A stretch of 64,000 bases of DNA from the NCBI GenBank assembly GCA_963719525.1, contig CAVRCG010000003.1:168046-232045 (forward strand), read 5' to 3'. The DNA comes from Bernardetia sp963719525 (GTDB taxonomy: Bacteria > Bacteroidota > Bacteroidia > Cytophagales > Bernardetiaceae). Shown in pieces: positions 56,129-64,000 of the stretch. The notes under the pieces are model-generated. The model was not told where the DNA came from. It saw only the letters and a program-made list of their open reading frames with translations, and made no database searches. Position numbers and translations under genes: made by a program. Position 1 is the stretch's first letter, and every line of letters starts with the position of its first letter.

Positions 56129-56557
56129 TTATTTTGCGTTACGAATAATTGCTTTTGCTTTTTCAATTTCTGTTCCTTCATCAAGAACGTTTTCTAACCA
56201 ATTATTCAAGTTTTTTGATGTTTTCATTTCAAGCCTATTCGAAAGGCCTAAAAGCTGTGATTTAGACTTGTTAGAAATAACAGAGTAAATAGTATCTTCA
56301 TTATCATTATACCAACTTCTTGCATTTTCTAATGCTTCCACGTCTGAATCAACAGTAGTGTAGTATTCAGCACTCACGCCAGTAAGTCCTACATTTACAT
56401 CGTTTGTATTTTCTCCAACACCAGAGTTGATATTGTTCTCCAGAACCTTTTTTTCTTTGTCTTTTTTATCTTTTTGGTAGATAAAATAAACAACTACAAG
56501 AAATATCACAAAAGCAATGATTGAATAGGTGTAAAATTGTTTGTCAGTCGTTTTCAT
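56129..56557 (-). CDS. Membrane-anchored virion-block protein
   Basis: 142 residues, N-terminal span YSIIAFVIFLVVVYFIYQ followed by a Lys-rich segment and a helical domain (NLNNWLENVLDEGTEIEKAK). No family known. It begins three bases after the stop of the preceding gene. Confidence 0.65.
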   Translation of the reverse strand: MKTTDKQFYTYSIIAFVIFLVVVYFIYQKDKKDKEKKVLENNINSGVGENTNDVNVGLTGVSAEYYTTVDSDVEALENARSWYNDNEDTIYSVISNKSKSQLLGLSNRLEMKTSKNLNNWLENVLDEGTEIEKAKAIIRNAK

Positions 56558-56560
56558 AAA

Positions 56561-56965
56561 TTAAATCGGTTTTATAGAACCTGCTAATTTGGCAAAGGCT
56601 TGAGGGTTTTTAGAAATATTTATCATAGAATAAAGTACTACAGCAAGAACAATAAGAAGAATAACACCAACAGAAACTCCTACCGTTTTCATTGTTCCAG
56701 TAACAGAATCAAAAGAACTATCAAAACTAGCTTCCATCTCTTGCCAGATGTTTCCCTCTAATCGTACACCGTTTTTGTCCATATATTTCTGTAATTCCAG
56801 GAATTGTAAAATAGTAGAATCAATACGCTTTTGATACGCAAGATTAAACAAACGATTTGCTTCCTTTCGTCCGTAACGACGTTTCAAAAACTTGTGCCAC
56901 TCTATCCAAATTTGCCCTTGGGCGTTTTTGTGAGGAATGTTTGCAATACTGTTTTTTAGTTTCAT
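56561..56965 (-). CDS. Virion-block protein with C-terminal membrane span
   Basis: 134 residues. Basic N-terminal half (IEWHKFLKRRYGRKEANRLF), then a span VGVSVGVILLIVLAVVLYSM. Its ATG overlaps the stop of the upstream gene (ATGA), so the two are coupled. Unknown family. Confidence 0.65.
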   Translation of the reverse strand: MKLKNSIANIPHKNAQGQIWIEWHKFLKRRYGRKEANRLFNLAYQKRIDSTILQFLELQKYMDKNGVRLEGNIWQEMEASFDSSFDSVTGTMKTVGVSVGVILLIVLAVVLYSMINISKNPQAFAKLAGSIKPI

Positions 56966-57493
56966 TTTCTGCGCTGTAAATCTCTAAGTTCTTTTTTGAT
57001 TTCGCTCTCAAGGTCGTCTATTCGTTCTTCCAGATGATTTGTTTGTGGCTAAACGGTTTAGTTGCTTGTCCCTTGGCGTCATTTCACGCTCAAAACGAGT
57101 TCCTGTGAATCGATCGTCCATACTTTTTTCCATTTTGTCTAAACGTGCTTGCATTTGATGCTCCATTTTCTCAAAACTTTCCTTCATTTGGGTTTCGTAC
57201 TTTTCTTGACGAAGATTGTTGTCTTCCATCTTTTCTAGAACAGTGAAAATATCTTTTTCATAAGACGTTTGCAGCGTTGTTTGACTAACTTCTTGCTTAG
57301 AACTATCTTGAACAATATTCCAAATAACCCCACCTGCTGCTGTTATAAAGGTGATCAGTAGTGCTACAAAAATAGACTTTCCACTCTCAAGGAAAGCGTC
57401 TTTCTTTTCAGCTACAACAGGTGCAGCAGGCGTTACGACTTGCTGTGTCTTGATAGCATCTAATAGTACTTTTGCTAATTTTTCGTCAGTCAT
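56962..57493 (-). pseudogene. Membrane and coiled-coil virion-block protein, one extra base
   Basis: Removing one base near 57040 turns the apparent ending (NKSSGRTNRRP) into a continued coiled coil (HLEERIDDLESEIKKELRDL then QRRK) that stops within the ATGA start of the next gene: 176 residues. The N-terminus has one membrane helix (SIFVALLITFITAAGGVIWN) and then a long helix (EKYETQMKESFEKMEHQMQA). The restored ATGA overlap supports the correction. Confidence 0.7.
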
Positions 57494-57503
57494 AATCAGT
57501 TTC

Positions 57504-58094
57504 TTAAAATGTTCCTTTTTTGTAAAGTCGTGCAGCTCTCTGTGTTGCTTCTTTTCTGCTTAATTTAGGAACAGTAATTTGTTTTGTTCCTGATGCTTTT
57601 TGTAAAGCTGTTGCAGATTTATTAATAGCTTCCAGTTTTGAGCCTTTGTAGGCTTTCTTAGCTGCTGCACTACGTTTGGCTTTTGTTTGTGCCTTTGTAG
57701 GCTTCTTTAATATTTTACTTTGTATTTTTTTTATTTCAGAAGCCAAACTTGCTGTTTTTTTTCTGCGAGGAGTAGGGCGTTTTTTTGCCATCGTAGTAAT
57801 TGTTTTAGTTACTGGTGTTTTTAGTTTTTTCTTTGGAGTGGCTACTTTCTTAGAAAAGTCTATCACACCTCCATTTTTTGAAGCTGCGTAGGAGTTTCGG
57901 AAAGTGTTGAATTTTTTGTACAACTCTTTTCCTGTTGCTGTTCTTGAAGCTCTATCAACACCTTGTCTTGTGTTTATATCAACAAGATTAGATTTCTCTA
58001 GCTTTTTAAGCATAGCCGTTTCCATTTTCCCATCTTTTACTATCAAGCTCTGAACGCCTAAGTCATAAAATTTAAGAAAAAAACTTAACTCCAT
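57504..58094 (-). CDS. Lys/Arg-rich DNA-binding-like virion-block protein
   Basis: 196 residues, strongly basic in the last two thirds (TMAKKRPTPRRKKTASLASE, KAQTKAKRSAAAKKAYKGSK). It overlaps the preceding gene by 23 bases. The composition suits a genome-condensing or internal core protein. The N-terminal 60 residues are neutral and could be a small helical domain. No known family. Confidence 0.65.
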   Translation of the reverse strand: MELSFFLKFYDLGVQSLIVKDGKMETAMLKKLEKSNLVDINTRQGVDRASRTATGKELYKKFNTFRNSYAASKNGGVIDFSKKVATPKKKLKTPVTKTITTMAKKRPTPRRKKTASLASEIKKIQSKILKKPTKAQTKAKRSAAAKKAYKGSKLEAINKSATALQKASGTKQITVPKLSRKEATQRAARLYKKGTF

Positions 58095-58725
58095 TGCTGA
58101 AAATTTTTGTGCTTGGACGTTTCAAAAAAGCATCTGTAATCTCCTTTTTTGTAATACGCTTCAGTTTTGTTTTTTTTCTTTTGACAGGTTTTTTAATATT
58201 TTTTTTTGGAGTAATAATGGGTTTTTTGTTCTCTAAGTCAAGTTTGTTTATAATTAGTGATGGATTTTTAGGTAAAACATTATCACTAATTTTCTGTATT
58301 TCTCCATACCATTTCTCACTAACAAAATCCTTAAAATCATTTTTACTTTCCAAGTCTGTAAATTTTTCTTTTACGATAAGGAATGTAGCAAGTTGAATAG
58401 CTTTAGCTGTTGCGATTGTAAGTATAGCACTTAATCTACTTTTAACAGGCTTCTCTAAACTATTCAACTGTAAAGCAATGAAAGACACTTGCCTAAGCTG
58501 TTTAGGTGTAAAACTAAGTCTTTCTGCTGCATTTTTAAGCAAAGTTTTGGCTGTTTCTGAACCATTGAGAGATGCCAGCTTTTGATAGTAATTGAAATCT
58601 TCAACAAACTTATTTTTTCGTTCTTTTGGGATTTTTCTGATTCGTTTTAGATTTTTACTAATATTTTTAGTTCCTTTTCCAAAAACTAAATCTAACTCCT
58701 CTTGTATTTCTGTTTTAGTTTTCAT
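58072..58725 (-). CDS. Basic helical virion-block protein
   Basis: 217 residues, helical for the first 150 (DFNYYQKLASLNGSETAKTL) and very basic toward the end (KKNIKKPVKRKKTKLKRITK). Overlaps the next gene by 23 bases, which could hide another indel. Two adjacent basic proteins of about 200 residues may both bind the phage genome. Unknown family. Confidence 0.6.
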   Translation of the reverse strand: MKTKTEIQEELDLVFGKGTKNISKNLKRIRKIPKERKNKFVEDFNYYQKLASLNGSETAKTLLKNAAERLSFTPKQLRQVSFIALQLNSLEKPVKSRLSAILTIATAKAIQLATFLIVKEKFTDLESKNDFKDFVSEKWYGEIQKISDNVLPKNPSLIINKLDLENKKPIITPKKNIKKPVKRKKTKLKRITKKEITDAFLKRPSTKIFSNGVKFFS

Positions 58726-58726
58726 T

Positions 58727-59401
58727 CTACTTCTTTAAAAATTTAAAAACTTCATCTCTCCAGATAAATAAAATAACTAAACTGGCAATAAGTGTAATAA
58801 TGATGAGCAGTTTGGACAACGTACCAATACTTTTTTTTTCAAGTCTTCAAATTTGACCTGAAAATCTGCTACTCTATTTCGCCAACCTTTCAAATTTTTA
58901 CCTAGTGCAGGTTTTGCGGCTACGATATTATCGTAACGAACATACATCTGAAAAATCAAATCTTTGAATAATCTGTCTTGATTTAGACGATTAAATGCAG
59001 CCGAAGTACGAGAACCTACTGCGCCATCAATAGCTAGATTAGTTCCGTACTTTTGATTGTACCAACGTTGATAATGTTTGATTGCGCCCAACGACCTCCC
59101 CATACGACCTCTGCAAAGAAAGCAGCTACACGACCGTCCTCAAACTTATCTCCACCTCCCCAATTCCAATAAAATTTTGCAATACCTACGTGCCATTCTG
59201 GTTTCATAGCTCTGAAAGTAGAGTGAAGGTTTGAACGAGAAATACCGAATAAACGACCAGCTAACATATTCCAAGTAGTTTCTCGATACCGTGATTTGTC
59301 GCCACACGGTCTAAGTCCACATACACAATTTGATTGATGTGTGAGCCTTCCCAACCGAAAACGTGTTTGTACCAAAGATGAAAGTATGATTGATGTTTCA
59401 T
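58727..59401 (-). pseudogene. GH108-like phage lysozyme with C-terminal membrane anchor, three one-base deletions
   Basis: Adding one base near 59285, one at the four-C run 59098-59101 and one in the nine-T run 58831-58839 gives a clean protein of 225 residues from the ATG at 59401. It reads KHVFGWEGSHIN (catalytic Glu expected in the WEG), then VATNHGI, FYWNWGGGDKF, and KHYQRWYNQKYGTNLAIDGA then VGSRTSAAFN, the glycosyl hydrolase 108 plus peptidoglycan-domain pattern. The restored C-terminus is a membrane span (LLIIITLIASLVILFIWRDE). It would cut peptidoglycan while fixed in a membrane, fitting a virion-borne entry lysin. The stop is two bases from the next ATG. Confidence 0.75.
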
Positions 59402-59420
59402 AAGTGTATTTGCCTAAAAA

Positions 59421-60129
59421 TTAGGCTTCAAATTTTTGAATAAAATGAATAAGTAATTTTACTCGTGTATGAGAAAAACTACTATTGTGTAAAATTTTTG
59501 TCAGGGCGTAAACCGATTCTATCCGTGAGAAACCTAAGCCTAAATACGCTCTCAATGCTTGCAAATCAACCTCAAACTCACTAGAACTATTCAAAATGAA
59601 GTGCATATACTCGTGTAATAAAATGAACATTCGTTGAGGAACAGTCATTTTTTTAAATGCCTTTGCATTGATTTGAATGATTCCAGTTTTGCGTGAAATA
59701 CGAGCAGGTGTCATACTCAGCTACTTTCTTTCCGTTTCTGATATTGTAAATCCGATGGAGAAAAAGGATAGTGTCTTTTTGCTGTTCGTTATCAGATTCA
59801 TACGCTGTATCTTCTACTAAATAACTAGCTTCATTTGCAAATTCTTTAAAAAAAGGAATAGCATTTTGTAATTTTTTTGGTAGATAAATAGGTAATCTTT
59901 CTAATGGTTTTTGCTTCAGATACAAAATAGGTTTGTTACTTTCTACTATAATTTGTTCTGGTTCAGAAGGCAAAGGAAACTGTACAATTTGATCATTTCT
60001 GACGATACGATTAAAATAAACTGTCTTAGGGTGTCCTAATAAAGTTGCTTTAAATGTTGTGTTTCTTTTTGCCTTAAAAACGAGTGTAGAAGGGAAGCCT
60101 ACTTTGAGTTGTTTTTTGAAATTTGCCAT
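59421..60129 (-). pseudogene. HExxH-motif virion-block protein, one extra base
   Basis: Two frames join into a 235-residue protein if one base is removed near 59710 (EYD-PARISRKTG). The first half is beta-rich (GFPSTLVFKAKRNTTFKATL). The second has ILLHEYMHFILNSSSEFEVD then LQALRAYLGL, a HExxH zinc-peptidase motif followed by a helix with acidic candidates for the third ligand. It could be a maturation or wall-active peptidase. It overlaps the upstream gene by 31 bases. Confidence 0.65.
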
Positions 60130-60891
60130 ATTGAAAAACCGAATAAAATAATAAAAACAAGAATGATTGCGATTCCTACAACAGGCTCAAGTCCTAGAAC
60201 CTTCTTTTTTTTCGGCTGATTAGGCTGATAAAAAGGCATTCCGTTTTGTTGAACGTTGTTTTGTTGTTCATTTTTATTCTTATTTGCTTGAATAGCACCA
60301 ACAACTGTAGTAGTAGCCCCTAAGATACTTTTTAATGTTTCTTGCCAATTTCTGCCGTCTTTTTTGCCATCTACTTTTGCAAGCTGATTTTCAAGATTTT
60401 GGTCTATTGGAACACTGTCCCCTTGCCAAACTCCATCTTTCCACATTTTTTCCATTCATAAGAACCAGATTGGTTCTTTGAAGAAGAAGATGTGTTTTGA
60501 GTGCGTTGAGTTTCATTTGTACTGTTCCAATTTCCCATCCACTCGTCAGAATTTGAGTTTCTTTTCTCTGCTCTACGTGCCTTTGCTTTTTTGCCCATTC
60601 CCAGAAAATTTTCCTGTTCAATAAGCTGCATTTCTGCATTGATAAAAGCTACTTCTTGAGATACAACTTTACGCAACCTAGTTTGATGTTTTAAAACATT
60701 GTCTAGTGTTGGTGCAATGTTAAGGTCTGCAAAATAATCTAGCGTGATAGGCGTAAAGAGTACTTTAATTCTTCTTGTTTCGATTTCGGCAAGGCGTGAA
60801 AAGTAGTAGCTCCTGTCAAAATTTCGGCTGTACTTTCTGCAAATAACGCCTTATTTTCAGGTTCGTAATAGGTGTTTGGGTTAGCTTTCAT
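60099..60891 (-). pseudogene. Virion-block protein with C-terminal membrane span, two one-base deletions
   Basis: Three fragments form one 264-residue protein when a base is added near 60812 and another in the six-T run at 60446-60451. It begins MKANPNTYYEPENKALFAES, has a helical middle (TRLRKVVSQEVAFINAEMQL), a low-complexity Ser/Asn/Gln region, and ends in a span VGIAIILVFIILFGFSIWQI. The layout (soluble N-terminus, flexible linker, membrane tail) recurs in the next three genes. Confidence 0.65.
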
Positions 60892-60941
60892 AATCCAGTT
60901 TTTTTTGTTTTTTGAATAATTTAAAAAGGAATTAGAAACTT

Positions 60942-61724
60942 CTATTTCTTCTTGCTAAAGATTACAATCAAGACGATTATAATAATAAGAAGAACTACAC
61001 CACCACCAATACCACCGTATAGTTTCCAGTTAAAAGGTTTTTTAGTTGCTCCAGCAGACGAGCCAGAACTTACTGCTGCAACAGATGCTTGTGTTTCTTG
61101 TGTTTCTTGTGGCTCTTGATATCCAGATTCTTGTTGCGAATAAGAAGGTTGCGTTTCAGAAGGTTGACTCACTACTCGTTTTGGAATTTGAACTACTTTA
61201 CCTCCTCTGTGATTAGGTTTAGAACCTCTAGCACCTATTAAATTCTCACTATTAAATTTCTCAAAGACGACTTTTTTAGACCGTGTTTAACGATAGGAGA
61301 GATTCGTTTCTTTCCACCACCACGACCAAATAATCGACGTGCTGCTGAATTTCTGTTTCTCAATCCTCCTGGTGGTTGTCCACTACTGCGAATAACTCTA
61401 CGAATAGAACCACGTTTATAGCCTCCAGTACTACGAATAGAACGTTTTGCTGATTTGTGAGTTGTACGAATAGTTCTTTTTCTACCTCTGTGTGCTTTTC
61501 TAGCTTTTCTCGCTCCCGTAGACAGACCTAAACGATTCGATATTTTACCAAAGGGTCCTTTTCCTTTTCTTGCTTTTCGTTTTGCTGCACGTTTTGCTCT
61601 ACGAGATGAGCGTCTAGCTTTACGTTTCTCTTCGGCTTCAACGCCTAGCTTTACGTTTTTTTCTTCTTTTTTTTTCCGAAAAAATCTTCTTCGTAGAAAA
61701 ATTTTCAATATGTGTTTCAGTCAT
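60942..61724 (-). pseudogene. Arg/Lys-rich virion-block protein with C-terminal membrane span, two indels
   Basis: From the ATG at 61724 the frame needs one base removed near 61641 and one A added near 61243 to give 260 residues. The first 150 are extremely basic (KRAAKRKARKGKGPFGKISN, ARKAHRGRKRTIRTTHKSAK), followed by a Gln/Ser/Glu-rich stretch (YSQQESGYQEPQETQETQAS) and a span GGIGGGVVLLIIIIVLIVIF with a Lys tail. If the second indel is not real, it is two genes: a 156-residue basic protein ending at 61238 and a 76-residue membrane protein (60942-61172). It could tie the genome to a membrane. Confidence 0.6.
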
Positions 61725-61736
61725 AATAACTAACTG

Positions 61737-62062
61737 TTATTTTTTTAAGACAATGAATAAAATTAGTCCGATGATGACTAATGTACCAATACCTCCACCG
61801 ATATAAAGTGCAGTATTGTTTGATTTCTGCGTAGGATTTGCAGTAGATTGAGTGTTCTGTAGATTCGGATTTTGAATAGATTTTTGCCTTACTTGTTGCA
61901 TCTGAACCTGTAGAGGTTTAGTTGTCTGTAAAAGCAAATCATTTGCAAGTTTTTTGTAACGAGCATCTTCTACTTTAGATGATTTCTTAGCTTGCTTTTT
62001 TTTATGCCTAGCTTCTTTCGTTCAGACCTTCGCTTTCTACGAGCTAAACGCCTTCTTTGCAT
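61737..62062 (-). pseudogene. Small basic virion-block protein with C-terminal membrane span, one deletion
   Basis: One base added near 62016 joins MQRRRLARRKRRSER to KEARHKKKQAKKSSKVEDAR and gives 108 residues ending in the span LYIGGGIGTLVIIGLILFIV and KK. A Gln/Asn/Thr-rich linker lies between. Same build as its neighbours. Confidence 0.6.
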
Positions 62063-62108
62063 CTTTTATTTCCAAAACACGCTCCTGTACCTAAAAAATC
62101 TTCTGCTG

Positions 62109-62409
62109 TTACTTCTTGGATTGCTTCCATAGAATAAGGGCGATAAGGGCGATGATAATTATACCAATTCCGACAAAAACAAATACATTATTGCTTGTTT
62201 TTTGTTGGTTTTGATTCTGTGAAGATTGTAGTTGTTGGTTTTGCATCTGCATACGTAGCTGATTTTGCTGCATACGATTTGCTAATGCCATTTCTAGAAT
62301 ACTGTGTCATTTTAGATTCTTGCGCTCGTCGTTCTTGACCACCTTTTATAAGATTTAACGAACTTCCTACAACGCCTAATCCTGCTCCGACTATGTCTGA
62401 TACTGCCAT
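62109..62409 (-). pseudogene. Small virion-block protein with C-terminal membrane span, one extra base
   Basis: MAVSDIVGAGLGVVGSSLNL at the N-terminus is weakly hydrophobic; after removal of one base near 62292 it continues MALANRMQQNQLRMQMQNQQ, a Gln/Asn tract, and a span FVGIGIIIIALIALILWKQS. 99 residues. The Gly-rich start with amphipathic character resembles a minor capsid or membrane-penetrating peptide, but that is speculation. Confidence 0.6.
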
Positions 62410-62413
62410 TAGC

Positions 62414-62941
62414 TTAGTTTTTAGGTTGTAGTAAGTGCATTAAGAAAAAAGAAAGCATACAAAGGATAACTACACCTATCAACCAGATAGCTACATTTGA
62501 GCCTATTTCTTTGTTGTTTGGTTCTTCTTTTGAGCCAAAGAAATTAGAGTAATTCTGAATTTCTGTATCTTGACCTAAAGGGGAGAAAGGAATTTTTTTG
62601 AAGTGAGTATATTTACTGCTGTGTAGTTGTGCGTTAGCCTTTCTATCTTCTTTATAATCCTTTGTATGTATTTTGCTTTCTTTTGATTTTTGAGTTTAGT
62701 TTGTGCCTTTTGCTCAAACTCATTCTCAAAAATTTCTTTATCAGGGTGTATTTCAAGCAACGCCTGTACGCCTTCGTTTTTGACTATATTCAAACAAACT
62801 TTCTAGATAAACACGAATAGGGATTTTATAATTGTATGGTAATTCTCCATACTTATTGCCTAATTGCATTACACCACGAGGGTTTTGTCTTACTGTATAG
62901 TCTATCAAATTGAGGAGGGTGTTGGGCTTTGTTTGCTTCAA
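62414..62941 (-). pseudogene. Virion-block protein with C-terminal membrane span, two indels
   Basis: One base removed near 62785 and one added in the seven-T run 62593-62599 produce 175 residues from the ATG at 62941: LLNLIDYTVRQNPRGVMQLG, helical EFEQKAQTKLKNQKKAKYIQ, an acidic linker, then a span VAIWLIGVVILCMLSFFLMH. It follows the capsid candidate after 12 bases. No family known. Confidence 0.6.
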
Positions 62942-62953
62942 AATACCTCCCTT

Positions 62954-63812
62954 TTAATATCTGTTACGATTACGTCTGCCACGTCCACCTCTACGATTAC
63001 GTCTGCCACGTCCACCTCTACGACTTGCACAGTTACAAGATTTTTTACCACCACTCGCTTTTTTACCTTTTAGTAAGTTTGAGTTATTAACACGAGAGAT
63101 AACTTCAAAAGCAAGAGATACCTCTTCGCCTGCTTCAAGATTAAAGTCTAAACTACTACGCCCATCTGCAATCATTCCGAAACCTAGCATTTCAATCAAC
63201 TTGTCGTTGTTGTTTGCAGGGTTTTCAAAATTTTGAGGTTGTACTTTGTAAGACTTTACTTGTCCTGTACTCTGTACTTCCTTAATGTTGAAAGGGTTTG
63301 CGTACTGACTTGCATTTTTTACTCTAAAGCGTGGGTTTGCGATAGTATAAGGACTTGATGCCGTTTCTGCTAAGAATGCGCCATAATCGTTTTCTTCCAT
63401 TGTAACCTCAACACCTGTGTTTATGGAACCAGGGCTCCCAAAGGAACCAAACAAAGTTGCCTTTGCTGCAATAGGGTTTCCACCTGTATCTTTTGCTACA
63501 TTTTTTACACGGATTGTAATAAAACGTTTGCTTGCAATACCTCTTTGAGATTTCTTACAAGATTGTGCGCCCATAAAGTCTTCATCTTCATCGAAATCTT
63601 CATCGTAGTCGTCATAGTAGAAAATCCTCATCGTCTTCATCGTCGAAGTCTTCATCGTAGTCGTCATCGTCGAAATCTTCGTCGTCTTCATCGTCGAAGT
63701 CTTCATCGTAGTCGTCATCGTCGAAATCTTCGTCGAAGTCGTTACCATTGTAGTTACTGAATGTTTCTTCAGCTTCTTGTTCGTACTGATTTAATTTATT
63801 GTTACTTTTCAT
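62954..63812 (-). pseudogene. Candidate major capsid protein with acidic repeat head and Arg/Gly tail, one extra base
   Basis: From the ATG at 63812; removing one base in the four-A run at 63621-63624 gives 285 residues. Residues 20-80 are nearly all Asp/Glu with regular Phe/Tyr (DEDFDDDDYDEDFDDEDDED), encoded by 51-bp tandem repeats. The middle 170 residues are beta-rich (RFITIRVKNVAKDTGGNPIA, GVEVTMEENDYGAFLAET, EEVSLAFEVISRVNNS), consistent with a jelly-roll. The end is CNCASRRGGRGRRNRRGGRG and more Arg/Asn. The capsid role is inferred from length, beta content and first position in the block. Confidence 0.6.
63600..63735 (-). repeat. Coding minisatellite, 51-bp period
   Basis: About two and a half tandem units that encode a 17-residue Asp/Glu/Phe/Tyr repeat. 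The apparent frameshift of the capsid candidate lies at the left end of this tract. Confidence 0.7.
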
Positions 63813-63898
63813 AAGTGAAAATTAATAGCTTGGTTAAAATTTCAAATTAAACAAATAGGCTTTTCCTATTACTTCCTTTTTTAAGAAAGAAGACTTTT

Positions 63899-64000
63899 TT
63901 AGGCTTCCCTAGCCTCTAAAGCTGCTTTCTTAGCTGCTTTTTTTAGTTTTAGTTTGTCAAAGAAGGGTTTTATAAGCGCTTCTACAATTACTGCAACGAG
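63899..64000 (-). CDS. C-terminal end of a further phage gene
   Basis: An open frame enters from the right edge and ends at a TAA at 63899-63901: LVAVIVEALIKPFFDKLKLK then KAAKKAALEAREA. Possibly the end of another membrane-associated basic protein. Too short to name. Confidence 0.5.
   Translation of the reverse strand, partial: LVAVIVEALIKPFFDKLKLKKAAKKAALEAREA

Larger units (their letters stand above)
51974..64000. mobile_element. Integrated element: putative tailless membrane-containing phage (left part)
   Basis: From the tRNA 3' end to beyond the window. It contains a tyrosine recombinase on the plus strand and a compact minus-strand block of about 18 genes with ATGA overlaps. There is no terminase, portal, tape-measure, sheath or baseplate gene. 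Instead there are many small proteins with a single C- or N-terminal membrane segment, a GH108-like lysozyme with membrane anchor, a collagen-like fibre protein, and a candidate capsid protein. That composition fits lipid-containing icosahedral phages better than tailed ones. The right end and replication and packaging genes are outside the window. Confidence 0.65.

Noticed and set aside
63600..63735. CRISPR-like regular repeats
   Set aside because: The repeats are contiguous 51-bp units without spacers and lie in an acidic coding frame; no cas gene is present anywhere in the window.
62954..63748. Start of the capsid candidate in the Met/Thr/Ser-rich frame
   Set aside because: The Thr/Met/Lys repeat is the out-of-frame reading of the acidic DNA repeat; the acidic frame has the proper ATG at 63812 and continues after a one-base correction.
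53627..64000. Tailed-phage prophage
   Set aside because: No terminase, portal, protease, major tail, tape-measure or baseplate gene in 10 kb of continuous structural-type genes; the collagen-like fibre alone does not imply a tail.
1..64000. Diversity-generating retroelement linked to the phage spike
   Set aside because: No reverse transcriptase gene and no template/variable repeat pair are visible in the window.

Overview
The window is about 64 kb of an AT-rich Bacteroidota genome, most like a marine or aquatic Cytophagales member (Bernardetia/Flexibacter type). The grounds are several promoter-like sites of the Bacteroidota form TTTG-N20-TAnnTTTG, a near absence of Shine-Dalgarno sequences, a CTnDOT-like tyrosine recombinase, and typical gene families (YbbR, free-standing TonB plug protein, BNR/sortilin glycosidase). 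The genus is inference; no marker was compared to a database.

Layout. 1-3.3 kb: edge of an FG-GAP protein, an iron-type ABC solute-binding lipoprotein and a DUF3616 gene. 3.9-6.8 kb: a small conflict cluster on the minus strand (Panacea-type antitoxin with a small partner, RhuM-like protein, SUKH protein). 6.9-16.5 kb: core metabolism, with class I ribonucleotide reductase nrdA, ferritin, a glycosyltransferase, and the glyoxylate shunt pair malate synthase and isocitrate lyase. 16.7-25.7 kb: a restriction-modification locus with three tandem copies of a single-chain PD-(D/E)XK plus N6-methylase enzyme: one stopped by an in-frame TGA, one intact, one cut down to its N-terminus. 26-33.4 kb: a secreted BNR-repeat hydrolase and then a Gabija-like pair (OLD-family ATPase/TOPRIM nuclease plus UvrD-like helicase). 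33.5-41.1 kb: duplicated small lipoproteins, DsbD, YbbR, an RNA ligase and a HigA-like regulator. 41.3-45.1 kb: the rplM-rpsI-rpsB-tsf translation cluster. 45.2-51.6 kb: broken outer-membrane genes with a phage KilA-N fragment spliced between them, then an RND efflux pump with its adaptor.

51.9-64 kb: an abnormal tRNA-Val-like gene, its own promoter and terminator, a tyrosine recombinase, and about 18 virion-type genes running toward the recombinase on the minus strand. I read this as the left part of an integrated tailless, probably membrane-containing phage. At least ten of its proteins carry a single transmembrane segment. It has a membrane-anchored GH108-like lysozyme, an HExxH protein, a collagen-like spike and a candidate capsid protein with an acidic repeat head and an Arg/Gly tail. 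No terminase, portal or tail gene is visible; the packaging and replication genes would lie beyond 64,000.

The reading frames in this element are broken by about 14 single-base indels in 8 kb, against four in the preceding 52 kb. One of those four is in the essential rpsB, so at least part of this is likely sequence error. Many adjacent fragments become one sensible protein when a single base is added or removed, and I annotate them as such. Dispersed intergenic elements are abundant: a pair of about 210 bp MITE-like elements, a second inverted-repeat element, and several families of short hairpin repeats.
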